From positions 1 to 64,000 of the forward strand of contig DAOTXS010000065.1 in assembly GCA_034435055.1 (NCBI GenBank): a stretch of DNA of 64,000 nt, in the 5' to 3' direction. Of the stretch, positions 1 to 6,546 are shown one piece after another. This DNA comes from DAOTXS01 sp034435055. GTDB taxonomy: Bacteria > Chloroflexota > Anaerolineae > UBA4142. The position numbers and the translations under genes are program-made. How positions within the stretch are numbered: the first letter of the stretch is position 1; each line of letters starts with the position of its first letter. The notes under the pieces are model-generated. The model saw only the letters and a list, made by a program, of their open reading frames with translations. It was not told the DNA's origin and ran no database searches.

Positions 1-85
1 GGGGTCGTCCGCGTCCTCGCTTGCGTTTCGGCAGTAGCGGTGCAAGCACTGCCCATTGGTCATCGGTTAGTTCATGGCGACTCAT
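1..85 (-). CDS. IS5-like transposase, N-terminal fragment cut by window edge
   Basis: Reading leftwards from an ATG at 85-83 gives MSRHELTDDQWAVLAPLLPK followed by a basic KRGRGRP-like stretch. This is the typical N-terminus of IS5/IS4-superfamily transposases of the DUF4096 type. Only 28 residues fall inside the window, so the DDE catalytic core is not visible and intactness cannot be judged. The element would mobilise DNA by cut-and-paste. Its end probably lies at about 126-130, where AGGCTCTAGA marks the change to a different low-complexity spacer. No second copy of this N-terminus was noticed in the window. Confidence 0.8.
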   Translation of the reverse strand, partial: MSRHELTDDQWAVLAPLLPKRKRGRGRP

Positions 86-130
86 ACCCCCATTTTAGGC
101 AATTTCTCGATTTTTGAAATAGGCTCTAGA

Positions 131-175
131 CAAAGACGAAGGACGAACGACGAAAGATGTCATTCGTCCTTCGTC
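131..175. repeat. Reiterated-word spacer with perfect inverted repeat
   Basis: The word GACGAAGGAC/GACGAAAG is reiterated here. A perfect 13-base inverted repeat is formed by GACGAAGGACGAA (135-147) and TTCGTCCTTCGTC (163-175). It lies downstream of the leftward gene ending at 191 and beside the IS end. It could act as a weak terminator for that operon, but there is no clear U-run. Confidence 0.5.
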
Positions 176-190
176 ATCAATCATCCGTCA

Positions 191-574
191 TTACTTGAAT
201 TCCATCTCCAGGGCTTCTTTGATTTCGTTCAACGATAATCCTGCCAACCGACGCATCCGCGTCGTCGGTGTGTGTCCGTCAAAATCATAGTCGGACGAGG
301 CGTGGCGATGTACCCACACTTTGCCGACGCGCGCTTCGGTACCATTGTCATCGACACTGATGACGATGTTGAGATCATAAGAGATCTTGTCCTGTTTCCA
401 GGAAAGAATCCAGCGCATATTACTGCGGTCGATCTTGGGCTGGCTCGTTACTTTGCCTTTGCCCTTGAGATACGTTTGATTCGCTGCTTTGAGCAAATCG
501 ACAATGCCTTTACCCGATTCGCGTTTCACCTGTTCGATCACGCGGTTGATCCGTTCATTAGTTTCTGCCATCAT
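191..574 (-). CDS. Conserved hypothetical protein, 127 aa
   Basis: A small, soluble, mixed-charge protein with no signal peptide or membrane segment. The N-terminal 40 residues look helical (MAETNERINRVIEQVKRES) and the middle contains alternating beta-like stretches. I recognise no catalytic motif. The start at 574 is chosen because its ATG overlaps the TGA stop of the upstream rhomboid gene (ATGA) and an AAGG lies about six bases upstream; an ATG two codons earlier at 580 is also possible. It is the last gene of the dnaJ-hspR-rhomboid run and probably co-transcribed. Its role is unknown, and the context gives only a loose link to stress or envelope quality control. Confidence 0.6.
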   Translation of the reverse strand: MMAETNERINRVIEQVKRESGKGIVDLLKAANQTYLKGKGKVTSQPKIDRSNMRWILSWKQDKISYDLNIVISVDDNGTEARVGKVWVHRHASSDYDFDGHTPTTRMRRLAGLSLNEIKEALEMEFK

Positions 575-1305
575 CGCCATCCTTGAGGATAATCATCGAT
601 CAAATAATAAAACGATGAACGCCGCCGGCGCGCCCGTCCGATGAACGGCAGGATCAGCACTAGCCCGGTGATGAATCCGCCGATGTGTGCCCAAAATGCG
701 ATGCCGCCCGTCGCCGCCGCGGTGGTCGTCAATGAACCGATGCCATAGAAAAATTGCTGCACGAACCACCAACCGATCACAAAAATTGCCGGCAAATCAA
801 TCGTCGTGAAAAAGATAAAAATTGGCAACAAAATTCCGATGCGCGCCGTGGGGTACAAAATCAAATACGCGCCCAGCACGCCAGCAATCGCGCCGCTCGC
901 GCCAATTGTGGGAATGCGCGAAGGACCCATCACAAAAATTTGGACGAGTGCGGCGGCAATCCCGGCGAGCAAATAGAAAATCAAATAGCCCCAATGTCCC
1001 AACGTGTCTTCGATATTATCGCCGAACACGAACAGGAACAACATATTGCCGATGATGTGCGCCCACCCGCCGTGCAGAAATTGCGATGTGACAAGCGTGA
1101 GCCAGATGAACGGCGACACGTCGAATGGATTTGCCAGCGCGAGCAGAATGTTGCTTGGAATCACACCCCAGGTTGCGACGAGTCGTTCTAGCGCGCGGGT
1201 TGGCAACGATAGCTCAAACAGAAATGCAATCACGTTGATCGCGATGAGCGATAGATTGACCAGCGGAAATCGCCGAGACGGATTAGAATCGGAAATGGGA
1301 ATCAT
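571..1305 (-). CDS. Rhomboid-family intramembrane serine protease
   Basis: 244-residue polytopic membrane protein with about six hydrophobic segments. The rhomboid signature is complete. HGGWAHIIGN (about residues 78-87) lies at the end of the first loop, GASGAIAGVLG carries the catalytic serine at about 137 (GxSG), and FWAHIGGFITG supplies the catalytic histidine at about 207. Such enzymes cleave transmembrane substrates inside the bilayer. The C-terminus is a basic cytoplasmic tail (RARRRRS). Its ATG overlaps the hspR stop (ATGA), so it is translationally coupled to a heat-shock repressor. That suggests, as inference, a role in membrane protein quality control. Substrates are unknown. Confidence 0.9.
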   Translation of the reverse strand: MIPISDSNPSRRFPLVNLSLIAINVIAFLFELSLPTRALERLVATWGVIPSNILLALANPFDVSPFIWLTLVTSQFLHGGWAHIIGNMLFLFVFGDNIEDTLGHWGYLIFYLLAGIAAALVQIFVMGPSRIPTIGASGAIAGVLGAYLILYPTARIGILLPIFIFFTTIDLPAIFVIGWWFVQQFFYGIGSLTTTAAATGGIAFWAHIGGFITGLVLILPFIGRARRRRSSFYYLIDDYPQGWR

Positions 1306-1640
1306 TGTAAGCGGTCCAATTCTTGCCGCAATCGATTGATTTCCGCCGTCAATTCCTCTTCACGTTTTTGCATTTGTGCCTGCAAGTTTTCCAAGCGTTC
1401 TGTCAAATCGATAATAATTTCGACACCCGCGAGGTTCACGCCAAGTTCGTTCGTGAGCCGTTGAATTTTGCGCAAGCGTTCGATTTCTTTTTGCGAGTAC
1501 AACCGAATCTTGCCGGACGAGCGTGTCGGTTTTAGCAATCCCACGCGTTCGTAATAGCGCAACGTTTGCGGATGCACTTGAAGCAAGCGCGCCGCCACGC
1601 TGATCACAAAGATCGGTTCATCATCACGATGAAATTCCAT
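1302..1640 (-). CDS. hspR: HspR-like MerR-family heat-shock repressor
   Basis: 112-residue DNA-binding protein. An N-terminal MerR-type winged helix-turn-helix (VISVAARLLQVHPQTLRYYE, then GLLKPTRSSGKIRLYS) is followed by a C-terminal coiled coil (about 70-112) for dimerisation. Proteins of this form are HspR, which binds inverted HAIR elements (CTTGAGT-N7-ACTCAAG) and represses dnaK/dnaJ/clp-type genes. The gene lies directly downstream of dnaJ, as is common for hspR, separated by a 59-bp gap holding a dispersed palindromic repeat. It overlaps the rhomboid gene start by four bases. A HAIR-like palindrome at 2714-2736 upstream of dnaJ fits autoregulation. Confidence 0.88.
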   Translation of the reverse strand: MEFHRDDEPIFVISVAARLLQVHPQTLRYYERVGLLKPTRSSGKIRLYSQKEIERLRKIQRLTNELGVNLAGVEIIIDLTERLENLQAQMQKREEELTAEINRLRQELDRLQ

Positions 1641-1664
1641 TGGGTTGTTTATCTCCGTTCAATC

Positions 1665-1693
1665 GTAGGGATGACCCTCGTGGTCGCCCCTAC
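1665..1693. repeat. Dispersed palindromic repeat, family B
   Basis: GTAGGGATGACCCTCGTGG followed by TCGCCCCTAC forms a short imperfect hairpin. The same GTAGGGGCxxCC...GGxxGCCCCTAC unit recurs at 17380-17434, 21784-21814 and 36229-36287 in this window. Here it sits between dnaJ and hspR and could modulate read-through. Confidence 0.7.
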
Positions 1694-1699
1694 CAATAT

Positions 1700-2608
1700 T
1701 TATCGTTTTCTCTTCTTTGCCAATTGCGAAAATATCTCGCGTTCTTCATGCGATAATTTTTCCGGCAGGACGACGCGCACCTTGGCGTACAAATCGCCGA
1801 ACACATTCGGTTCGTTCAAACGTGGCATTCCTTGCCCCGCTAAACGAAAGGTCTTGCCGCTTTGCGTCTCCGCCGGAATTTTCAGCGCGAGCGATCCTTT
1901 GAGCGTTGGGACATTCACTTCGCCACCGAGCAGCGCGATGTACAGATCGACCGGGATTTCGCAGCGCAGATCATCACCGTCGCGTTCAAAAATGGGATGC
2001 GGTGCAACTTGCACCCGCAAAAATAAATCGCCTGACGCGCCACCGCTGGAGCCGGCATAACCCTCGCCGGCGTACCGAATTTTCGAACCGGTTTTAACCC
2101 CCGCCGGAATTTTGATTTCCAAGCGCCGATTTTCTTTTTGTATGAGGCGTGTCGTTCCGCGGTACGCTTCCTCGAGCGTGATTTCGATGGGTTGTTCCAC
2201 GTCCTGTCCGCGTCGCGGACGCGCGCGCGCCGATTCGCCAAAGCCAAAGTTGCGGAAGAAATCAGAAAAGCCACCCAAGTCGCCAAAGATTTCGTTCAAG
2301 TCTTCGGCGTTGACGGTGCGATATTGCACGCCGCCGCCGCCCCACTGAAACGGACCCTGACCGCCCGCGCGTTGATATTGTTCGTACGCCTGCCAGTTTG
2401 CGCCGAGCGTGTCGTATTTCTTGCGCTTTTCCGAATCAGAGAGAACTTCGTACGCCTCGTTGACTTCTTTGAATTTCTCTTGCGCTTTCTTATCCGGGTT
2501 GACGTCCGGGTGCAGTTTGCGCGCCAAACGCCGATAAGCATTCTTGATCTCTTTTTCATCGGCGGTTTTGTTCACGCCCAAAATCTTGTAATAATCTTTG
2601 TATTCCAT
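1700..2608 (-). CDS. dnaJ: DnaJ/CbpA-type co-chaperone without zinc finger
   Basis: 302 residues from the chosen start. An N-terminal J domain (MEYKDYYKILGV, HPD at 33-35) stimulates the ATPase of DnaK. A Gly/Phe-rich linker follows (FQWGGGG, FGDLGGFSDFF), then two C-terminal substrate-binding beta domains (EQPIEITLEEAYRGTTR; LALKIPAETQSGKTFRLAGQ). The CxxCxGxG zinc-finger repeats of DnaJ proper are absent, so this is a type II/CbpA-like protein. An upstream in-frame ATG at 2644 exists, but 2608 is preferred: TTGGAG precedes it, and the promoter -10 at 2660-2665 would put the 2644 codon almost at the transcription start. It heads the dnaJ-hspR-rhomboid operon. Confidence 0.92.
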   Translation of the reverse strand: MEYKDYYKILGVNKTADEKEIKNAYRRLARKLHPDVNPDKKAQEKFKEVNEAYEVLSDSEKRKKYDTLGANWQAYEQYQRAGGQGPFQWGGGGVQYRTVNAEDLNEIFGDLGGFSDFFRNFGFGESARARPRRGQDVEQPIEITLEEAYRGTTRLIQKENRRLEIKIPAGVKTGSKIRYAGEGYAGSSGGASGDLFLRVQVAPHPIFERDGDDLRCEIPVDLYIALLGGEVNVPTLKGSLALKIPAETQSGKTFRLAGQGMPRLNEPNVFGDLYAKVRVVLPEKLSHEEREIFSQLAKKRKR

Positions 2609-2659
2609 TTTGGCTCCAAGCCAACGGCTCGTCATTTCTCGCAAAATGACACTGCGGAG

Positions 2660-2688
2660 ATTATACCACTCTCAATAAAGTATGTCAA
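2660..2688 (-). promoter_or_regulatory. Consensus sigma-70 promoter of dnaJ operon
   Basis: On the minus strand, TTGACA (2688-2683), a 17-base spacer and TATAAT (2665-2660) match the sigma-70 consensus perfectly. Transcription would start near 2653, about 45 bases before the chosen dnaJ ATG at 2608. Confidence 0.88.
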
Positions 2689-2713
2689 CTAAACTACATT
2701 AAAATTCGATAAA

Positions 2714-2736
2714 ACTTGATAAAATCATTATCAAGT
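2714..2736. promoter_or_regulatory. HAIR-like operator for HspR
   Basis: ACTTGATAA (2714-2722), a 5-base spacer and TTATCAAGT (2728-2736) form a perfect 9-base inverted repeat. Read as CTTGATA-N7-TATCAAG it has the arm and spacer geometry of the HspR-binding HAIR element (CTTGAGT-N7-ACTCAAG). It lies between the two divergent promoters, four bases from the rightward -35. The assignment to HspR is inference from geometry and from the neighbouring hspR gene. Confidence 0.75.
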
Positions 2737-2739
2737 CTA

Positions 2740-2768
2740 TTGACAAATAAAAATTACAGTCGTATAAT
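2740..2768 (+). promoter_or_regulatory. Consensus sigma-70 promoter of hsp20 genes
   Basis: TTGACA (2740-2745), a 17-base spacer and TATAAT (2763-2768) match the sigma-70 consensus perfectly. The expected transcription start is near 2775, about 45 bases before the first hsp20 ATG. The HAIR-like palindrome almost abuts the -35. Confidence 0.88.
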
Positions 2769-2819
2769 CCGAATCGAAAAATGACCGAGCGATTCGGTTG
2801 AAAAATCAGGGAGGAAAAT

Positions 2820-3266
2820 ATGAGCAGTCTAATTCGATGGGATCCGTTTGATCGATTGTCGCTCCGGAGCGCGATGGATCGACTTTTCGATGATTCATTC
2901 GTGCGTCCCGGTTTTGGCTGGTTCGCGCCGGCGAGCGCGGTGGAGTTGGCAATCGATATGTACGAAACCAAGGACGATGTTGTGGTCAAAGCGGCGTTAC
3001 CCGGCATCAAGCCGGAGGAGGTCGAGGTGACCATCACCGGCGATTCGTTGATGATTCGTGGCGAATCGACAGAAGAGAACCAAGTCAAGGAAGAGAATTA
3101 TCTTCGTAAAGAGCGCCGCTTTGGCTCGTTCTGTCGATCGATTACCCTGCCCAGCGGCATCAAAGCAGACAAAGCCGATGCGGTGTTCGAAAATGGTGTG
3201 CTGACTTTGAAAATTCCGAAAGCCGAAGAAACCAAGCCCAAAACCATCAAGGTGAAAACGAAATAA
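2820..3266 (+). CDS. hsp20: Hsp20/alpha-crystallin small heat-shock protein 1
   Basis: 148 residues. An N-terminal WDPFDRLSLRSAMDRLFDD segment is typical of bacterial class A small heat-shock proteins. The alpha-crystallin domain (about 45-140) includes AALPGIKPEEVEVTITGDSL and ends with FENGVLTLKIPKAEE, where the GVL motif and the IPK-type C-terminal anchor support oligomer assembly. These proteins hold unfolding clients in an ATP-independent way. The start has a strong GGGAGG nine bases upstream. A second hsp20 follows after 31 bases, and both use the consensus promoter at 2740. The opposed dnaJ-hspR operon suggests a shared heat-shock regulon under HspR. Confidence 0.95.
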   Translation: MSSLIRWDPFDRLSLRSAMDRLFDDSFVRPGFGWFAPASAVELAIDMYETKDDVVVKAALPGIKPEEVEVTITGDSLMIRGESTEENQVKEENYLRKERRFGSFCRSITLPSGIKADKADAVFENGVLTLKIPKAEETKPKTIKVKTK

Positions 3267-3297
3267 CGTCCGAACGTTCAAATGTTTGGAGGACACC

Positions 3298-3726
3298 ATG
3301 AGCATTTCACGTTGGGAACCATTCAAGGAAATGATGACTCTGCGCCAAGCGATGGATCGATTATTCGAAGATTCGTTCGTGCGACCCTATCGCGGTGCTG
3401 AGGGCACGTACCTGCCGCTCGACATTTACACGACGAATGACGCCGTGATTATCCGTGCCGCCGTGCCAGGTGTTGCGCCGGACGATGTCGAAGTAATGGT
3501 GGAAGGAAGCACGGTAACGATTCGCGGTGAGACCAAAGCGCCGCAGGTTGACGGCAACTTTTTACTGCAAGAACGCCGCTATGGACCTTTCGCCCGTTCC
3601 ATCGATCTGGCGATCCCGGTGCAGGCGGATAAAGCCGAAGCCAAGTTTGAGAATGGCGTCTTGGTGCTGTCAATTCCGAAAGCAGAAGAAGTCAAGCCCA
3701 AAGTCATCAAAGTCAAGAGCGCGTAA
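3298..3726 (+). CDS. hsp20: Hsp20/alpha-crystallin small heat-shock protein 2
   Basis: 142 residues, a paralogue of the preceding gene: WEPFKEMMTLRQAMDRLFED at the N-terminus, an alpha-crystallin domain with AAVPGVAPDDVEVMVEGS, and FENGVLVLSIPKAEE near the C-terminus. The ATG at 3298 is chosen over an in-frame TTG at 3286 because GGAGG lies just upstream of the ATG at a normal distance and would overlap the TTG codon. The two proteins are clearly diverged, so the tandem duplication is old. It is the last gene before the terminator at 3808-3845. Confidence 0.95.
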   Translation: MSISRWEPFKEMMTLRQAMDRLFEDSFVRPYRGAEGTYLPLDIYTTNDAVIIRAAVPGVAPDDVEVMVEGSTVTIRGETKAPQVDGNFLLQERRYGPFARSIDLAIPVQADKAEAKFENGVLVLSIPKAEEVKPKVIKVKSA

Positions 3727-3807
3727 ATTCTTTTTACCACAGAGAACGCAAAGAACACCACAAAAATTTTCCTGTGTGATTCTGCGTTGGCTGTGGCGGA
3801 AAAATCA

Positions 3808-3845
3808 AAACCCGAAGGACAAAAACCCTTCGGGTTTATTTTTTC
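3808..3845 (+). terminator. Rho-independent terminator after hsp20 pair
   Basis: AAACCCGAAGG (3808-3818) pairs perfectly with CCTTCGGGTTT (3827-3837) across an 8-base loop and is followed by ATTTTTTT. Upstream, 3727-3807 holds ACCACAGAGAACGCAAAG-type low-complexity sequence and no gene. 3846-3917 holds reiterated GCGAATCTGCGCGAAT-like words. Confidence 0.9.
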
Positions 3846-3917
3846 TACATCCAAATTATCGTCCGCGAATCTGCGCGAATGATTGGATGGTTAGCGAAGA
3901 TTCGTGGATGAATAGTC

Positions 3918-4175
3918 CTACGCAAAATAATCAACCGCCGCAAGCCAGAAATCTGCGCTGGCTTTGGGTGTTGGCGTGGGCTGGGGCACCGGCGTTGGCG
4001 GCGCGGCAGTCGGCACTTCGATGGTGGGAGGTGGCGGCGCGCTGGGGGTTCCCACGCCGGTGAACACAATCACGGTTCCTAGCACCATACTCAACGCAAC
4101 AAGGGAATTCAAGCCGATGTTGGCGTACCACCGCCAGTCGCGGCGTTTCTTTTTGGGGTCGAATCGTTTAGGCAT
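3918..4175 (-). CDS. Small single-pass membrane protein with Pro/Thr-rich tail
   Basis: 85 residues. A strongly basic N-terminus (MPKRFDPKKKRRDWRWYANI) is followed by one transmembrane segment (about 22-43) and a Pro/Thr-rich tail (PPPPTIEVPTAAPPTPVPQP) ending in ADFWLAAVDYFA. By the positive-inside rule the tail should lie outside. AGGAGG sits about 11 bases before the ATG, and a good promoter lies at 4208-4235. Small basic single-pass proteins of this layout are common in Chloroflexota-like genomes; I know no function for them. The gene is monocistronic and faces the hsp20 terminator. Confidence 0.7.
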   Translation of the reverse strand: MPKRFDPKKKRRDWRWYANIGLNSLVALSMVLGTVIVFTGVGTPSAPPPPTIEVPTAAPPTPVPQPTPTPKASADFWLAAVDYFA

Positions 4176-4207
4176 TTGATATTTATCCTCCTAAAATGGC
4201 GGAGCAG

Positions 4208-4235
4208 ATTATACCATAATCACGAACGTTGACAA
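4208..4235 (-). promoter_or_regulatory. Promoter of the small membrane protein gene
   Basis: On the minus strand TTGTCA (4235-4230), a 16-base spacer and TATAAT (4213-4208). The rest of 4236-4457 holds the phnD promoter and leader, with no further gene seen. Confidence 0.75.
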
Positions 4236-4307
4236 AATTTGTTTTGCCGGGCAAATCAATTGCAGTTGCTAATCGCCAATCCACCAATTTAAATCCGCTA
4301 CAAAGAC

Positions 4308-4336
4308 TTGCCTAAAGAATCAAAGTAGAGTATCAT
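4308..4336 (+). promoter_or_regulatory. Probable promoter of the phnDCE operon
   Basis: TTGCCT (4308-4313), a 17-base spacer and TATCAT (4331-4336), about 120 bases before the phnD start. The long leader (4344-4457) contains no obvious pho box, so the regulator is not evident. Confidence 0.55.
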
Positions 4337-4457
4337 AGCGGCAGAACAACACAGTCTCAAAATATGATATTGTCAGCGAAAGGGGGGATGCGATCGATTA
4401 AACGCGGTGCTTCGTTCGACGCTTAAACCCAGATAGATTTCTCTTGGAGGAGAAGAA

Positions 4458-5636
4458 ATGAGAAAACTTTTATTGGTTGTCTTTGTCGCGCTGGCAATTT
4501 TCGTTGTAGCGTGCGCGGCGCCAACGCCAGAACCGACCAAAGCCCCGCCGCCCACGGTTGCACCGACAGCGGTTCCAACCAAACCACCTGAAGCAACCAA
4601 GCCACCCACGGTTGCACCGACGGCTGTGCCGCCAACTGCAACAAAACCACCTGCAACTACTGCACCGGCAAGTTCGGCTTCATCAGTCACCGCCGCACCT
4701 ACCGCGACGGTGCCCCCGGCTAAATGCGAAAAATTGCCCAATATGCCCACCGTCGCCGCGGGCGCGTTGGGTTCATCCACGAATCCAATCGTCATCACCT
4801 TTGTTCCGTCCGGCGACGTTCCAACAATCACCCGTGCCGGCACTGAAACTGCCGACTGTCTAGCCAAGATCACCGGCTTGTCGTACAAAATCGAAGTTGG
4901 CACCTCGTACGCCGTTTCAATCGAAGCAATGGGTGCCGGTAAAGCGCACGCCGGTTTCCTAGCGACCTTTGCGGCGATTCTCGCGCGTGAAAAGTACGGC
5001 ATCGAACCGGCGCTGGCTTCGATCCGTGCGTATACAACCAACGACCTCGATCCCGACAAAGCGCTCGCCGGTCAGATGACCGATTTTTACAAAGGTCAGT
5101 TCATCACCAAGAAAGGTTCCGGCATCAAGACGATTGCAGACTTGAAGGGTAAGACGTTTTGCGGTGCGGGCGCAACTTCCACCTCGGGCTGGATCATTCC
5201 AAGCATCAACTTGAAAGCGAACGGCATTGATCCAGATAAAGATTTAAAAAGTGTTACACAGGTAACGGGGTCTCACCCCGGTGTGGTCATCGCCGTGTAT
5301 AAAGGTGATTGCGATGCAGGCGCGACGTATGTGGATGCGCGAACGGATGCTTCTGTGTTGCGTACCTATCCCGATGTCAACAACGTGGTCGAACCATTCT
5401 TTGTCAGCATCCGCATTCCGAATGATGGTTTGCAATTCATCAAGGGCTTTGACCCGGCGCTCCGCAAAGCGACGATTGACGGCTTGCTCTCCATGATGGC
5501 TGATCCGGGCGGAAAAGCCGTGGTACGCCGCGCGTATTCGTACGATGCAATGAAAGAAGTACCCGCCACATATTACGACGAATTCCGCGACCTGTTGAAG
5601 AAAGCCGGCGTGGACGCGGCGTCGTTGGTTCGCTAA
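4458..5636 (+). CDS. phnD: PhnD-like phosphonate/phosphate/phosphite-binding lipoprotein
   Basis: 392-residue secreted lipoprotein. The signal peptide MRKLLLVVFVALAIFVVAC ends in a lipobox cysteine. A Thr/Pro-rich linker of about 70 residues (PTPEPTKAPPPTVAPTAVPT) tethers the receptor to the membrane. The PhnD/SsuA-type periplasmic-binding fold follows (VITFVPSGDVPTI; GAGKAHAGFLATFAAILARE; KGKTFCGAGATSTSGWIIPS). GGAGG precedes the ATG. It should capture an oxyanion and hand it to the PhnE permease encoded downstream. No C-P lyase or phosphite dehydrogenase gene lies nearby, so the substrate (phosphonate, phosphite or phosphate) cannot be fixed from sequence. Confidence 0.88.
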   Translation: MRKLLLVVFVALAIFVVACAAPTPEPTKAPPPTVAPTAVPTKPPEATKPPTVAPTAVPPTATKPPATTAPASSASSVTAAPTATVPPAKCEKLPNMPTVAAGALGSSTNPIVITFVPSGDVPTITRAGTETADCLAKITGLSYKIEVGTSYAVSIEAMGAGKAHAGFLATFAAILAREKYGIEPALASIRAYTTNDLDPDKALAGQMTDFYKGQFITKKGSGIKTIADLKGKTFCGAGATSTSGWIIPSINLKANGIDPDKDLKSVTQVTGSHPGVVIAVYKGDCDAGATYVDARTDASVLRTYPDVNNVVEPFFVSIRIPNDGLQFIKGFDPALRKATIDGLLSMMADPGGKAVVRRAYSYDAMKEVPATYYDEFRDLLKKAGVDAASLVR

Positions 5637-5687
5637 CCCTGTTCGCGATGGGCAGTCGTTGTTCAATCAGAACCCTCGCGTGAATCA

Positions 5688-5725
5688 ACCCGAAGGGTTG
5701 TTGGCTACCCAGCGACCCTTCGGGT
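5688..5725 (+). other. Intercistronic stem-loop between phnD and phnC
   Basis: ACCCGAAGGGT (5688-5698) pairs perfectly with ACCCTTCGGGT (5715-5725). The tail is not U-rich. Such stem-loops after a binding-protein gene often protect the upstream mRNA or attenuate read-through, so the receptor is made in excess over the transporter. Confidence 0.6.
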
Positions 5726-5740
5726 CTCTTAAAGGACAAC

Positions 5741-6499
5741 ATGCTCAAAGTTGAGAATCTCACCAAAGTTTACCCCAATGGCACGGTCGCGCTCAAGGAT
5801 GTCAGTTTCCAAGTCAAGGATGGCGAATTTCTCGCTGTGATCGGTTTGAGCGGTTCAGGCAAGTCAACGTTGTTGCGTTGCATCAATCGCTTGATCGAAC
5901 CGACCGCCGGACGAATTTTGTGGAATGACGTTGAACTGACTGCGCTGTCGGCGGACGAGATGCGCAAAATGCGACGCCAGATGGGAATGGTGTTCCAGCA
6001 ATTCAATCTGGTCAAGCGTTCCTCGGTTATTACCAATGTCCTCTCCGGGCGTTTGGGTTATGTGTCTTCCTCTGCTAGTCTCATCAATTATTTTTCCCCT
6101 GCGGATCAAGAGCGCGCGCTCAACAACCTGGAGCGGATGGGTTTGCGCGACAAAGCGTACGTCCGCGCCGACTCACTTTCCGGCGGTCAACAACAACGCG
6201 TCGCGATTGCGCGCGCGTTGATGCAAGAGCCCAAACTGATGTTGGCGGACGAACCGGTCGCGTCGCTCGATCCGGTCTTGTCGCACTCGATCCTCAAATA
6301 TCTCGAACAACTGAACAAAGTGGACAAGATCACGGTCCTGTGCAGTCTGCATTTCTTGGACCTTGTTCATCGTTACGCCACCCAAGCCATCGCGCTAAAA
6401 GATGGACGCTTGGTGTTTCAAGGTCTGCCTCAACAAATCGACGACGCGCAGTTCAAAGCAATTTTTGGACAAGAAGCGGAACGCGTCACTATTCTCTGA
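5741..6499 (+). CDS. phnC: PhnC-like phosphonate ABC transporter ATPase
   Basis: 252-residue ABC ATPase. The Walker A motif GLSGSGKST (about 35-43), the Q-loop MVFQQFNLV, the signature LSGGQQQRVAIARAL and Walker B LMLADEPVASLDP are all intact, with a switch histidine in LCSLHFLD. PhnC-family features include the KRSSVITNVLSGRLG stretch after the Q-loop. The subunit energises uptake through the PhnE channel on the cytoplasmic face. It follows phnD after a stem-loop, has AAAGGA upstream of the ATG, and precedes the fused phnE by about 47 bases. Confidence 0.93.
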   Translation: MLKVENLTKVYPNGTVALKDVSFQVKDGEFLAVIGLSGSGKSTLLRCINRLIEPTAGRILWNDVELTALSADEMRKMRRQMGMVFQQFNLVKRSSVITNVLSGRLGYVSSSASLINYFSPADQERALNNLERMGLRDKAYVRADSLSGGQQQRVAIARALMQEPKLMLADEPVASLDPVLSHSILKYLEQLNKVDKITVLCSLHFLDLVHRYATQAIALKDGRLVFQGLPQQIDDAQFKAIFGQEAERVTIL

Positions 6500-6500
6500 T

Positions 6501-6535
6501 TTTCGATTGAATCATCTAGTATCGCACAATCGAAA
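6501..6535 (+). other. Small inverted repeat between phnC and phnE
   Basis: TTTCGATTG (6501-6509) and CAATCGAAA (6527-6535) form a 9-base stem. It directly precedes the phnE start, which has no visible Shine-Dalgarno sequence, so it may influence translation of the permease. Confidence 0.45.
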
Positions 6536-6546
6536 ACTTGAAACCT

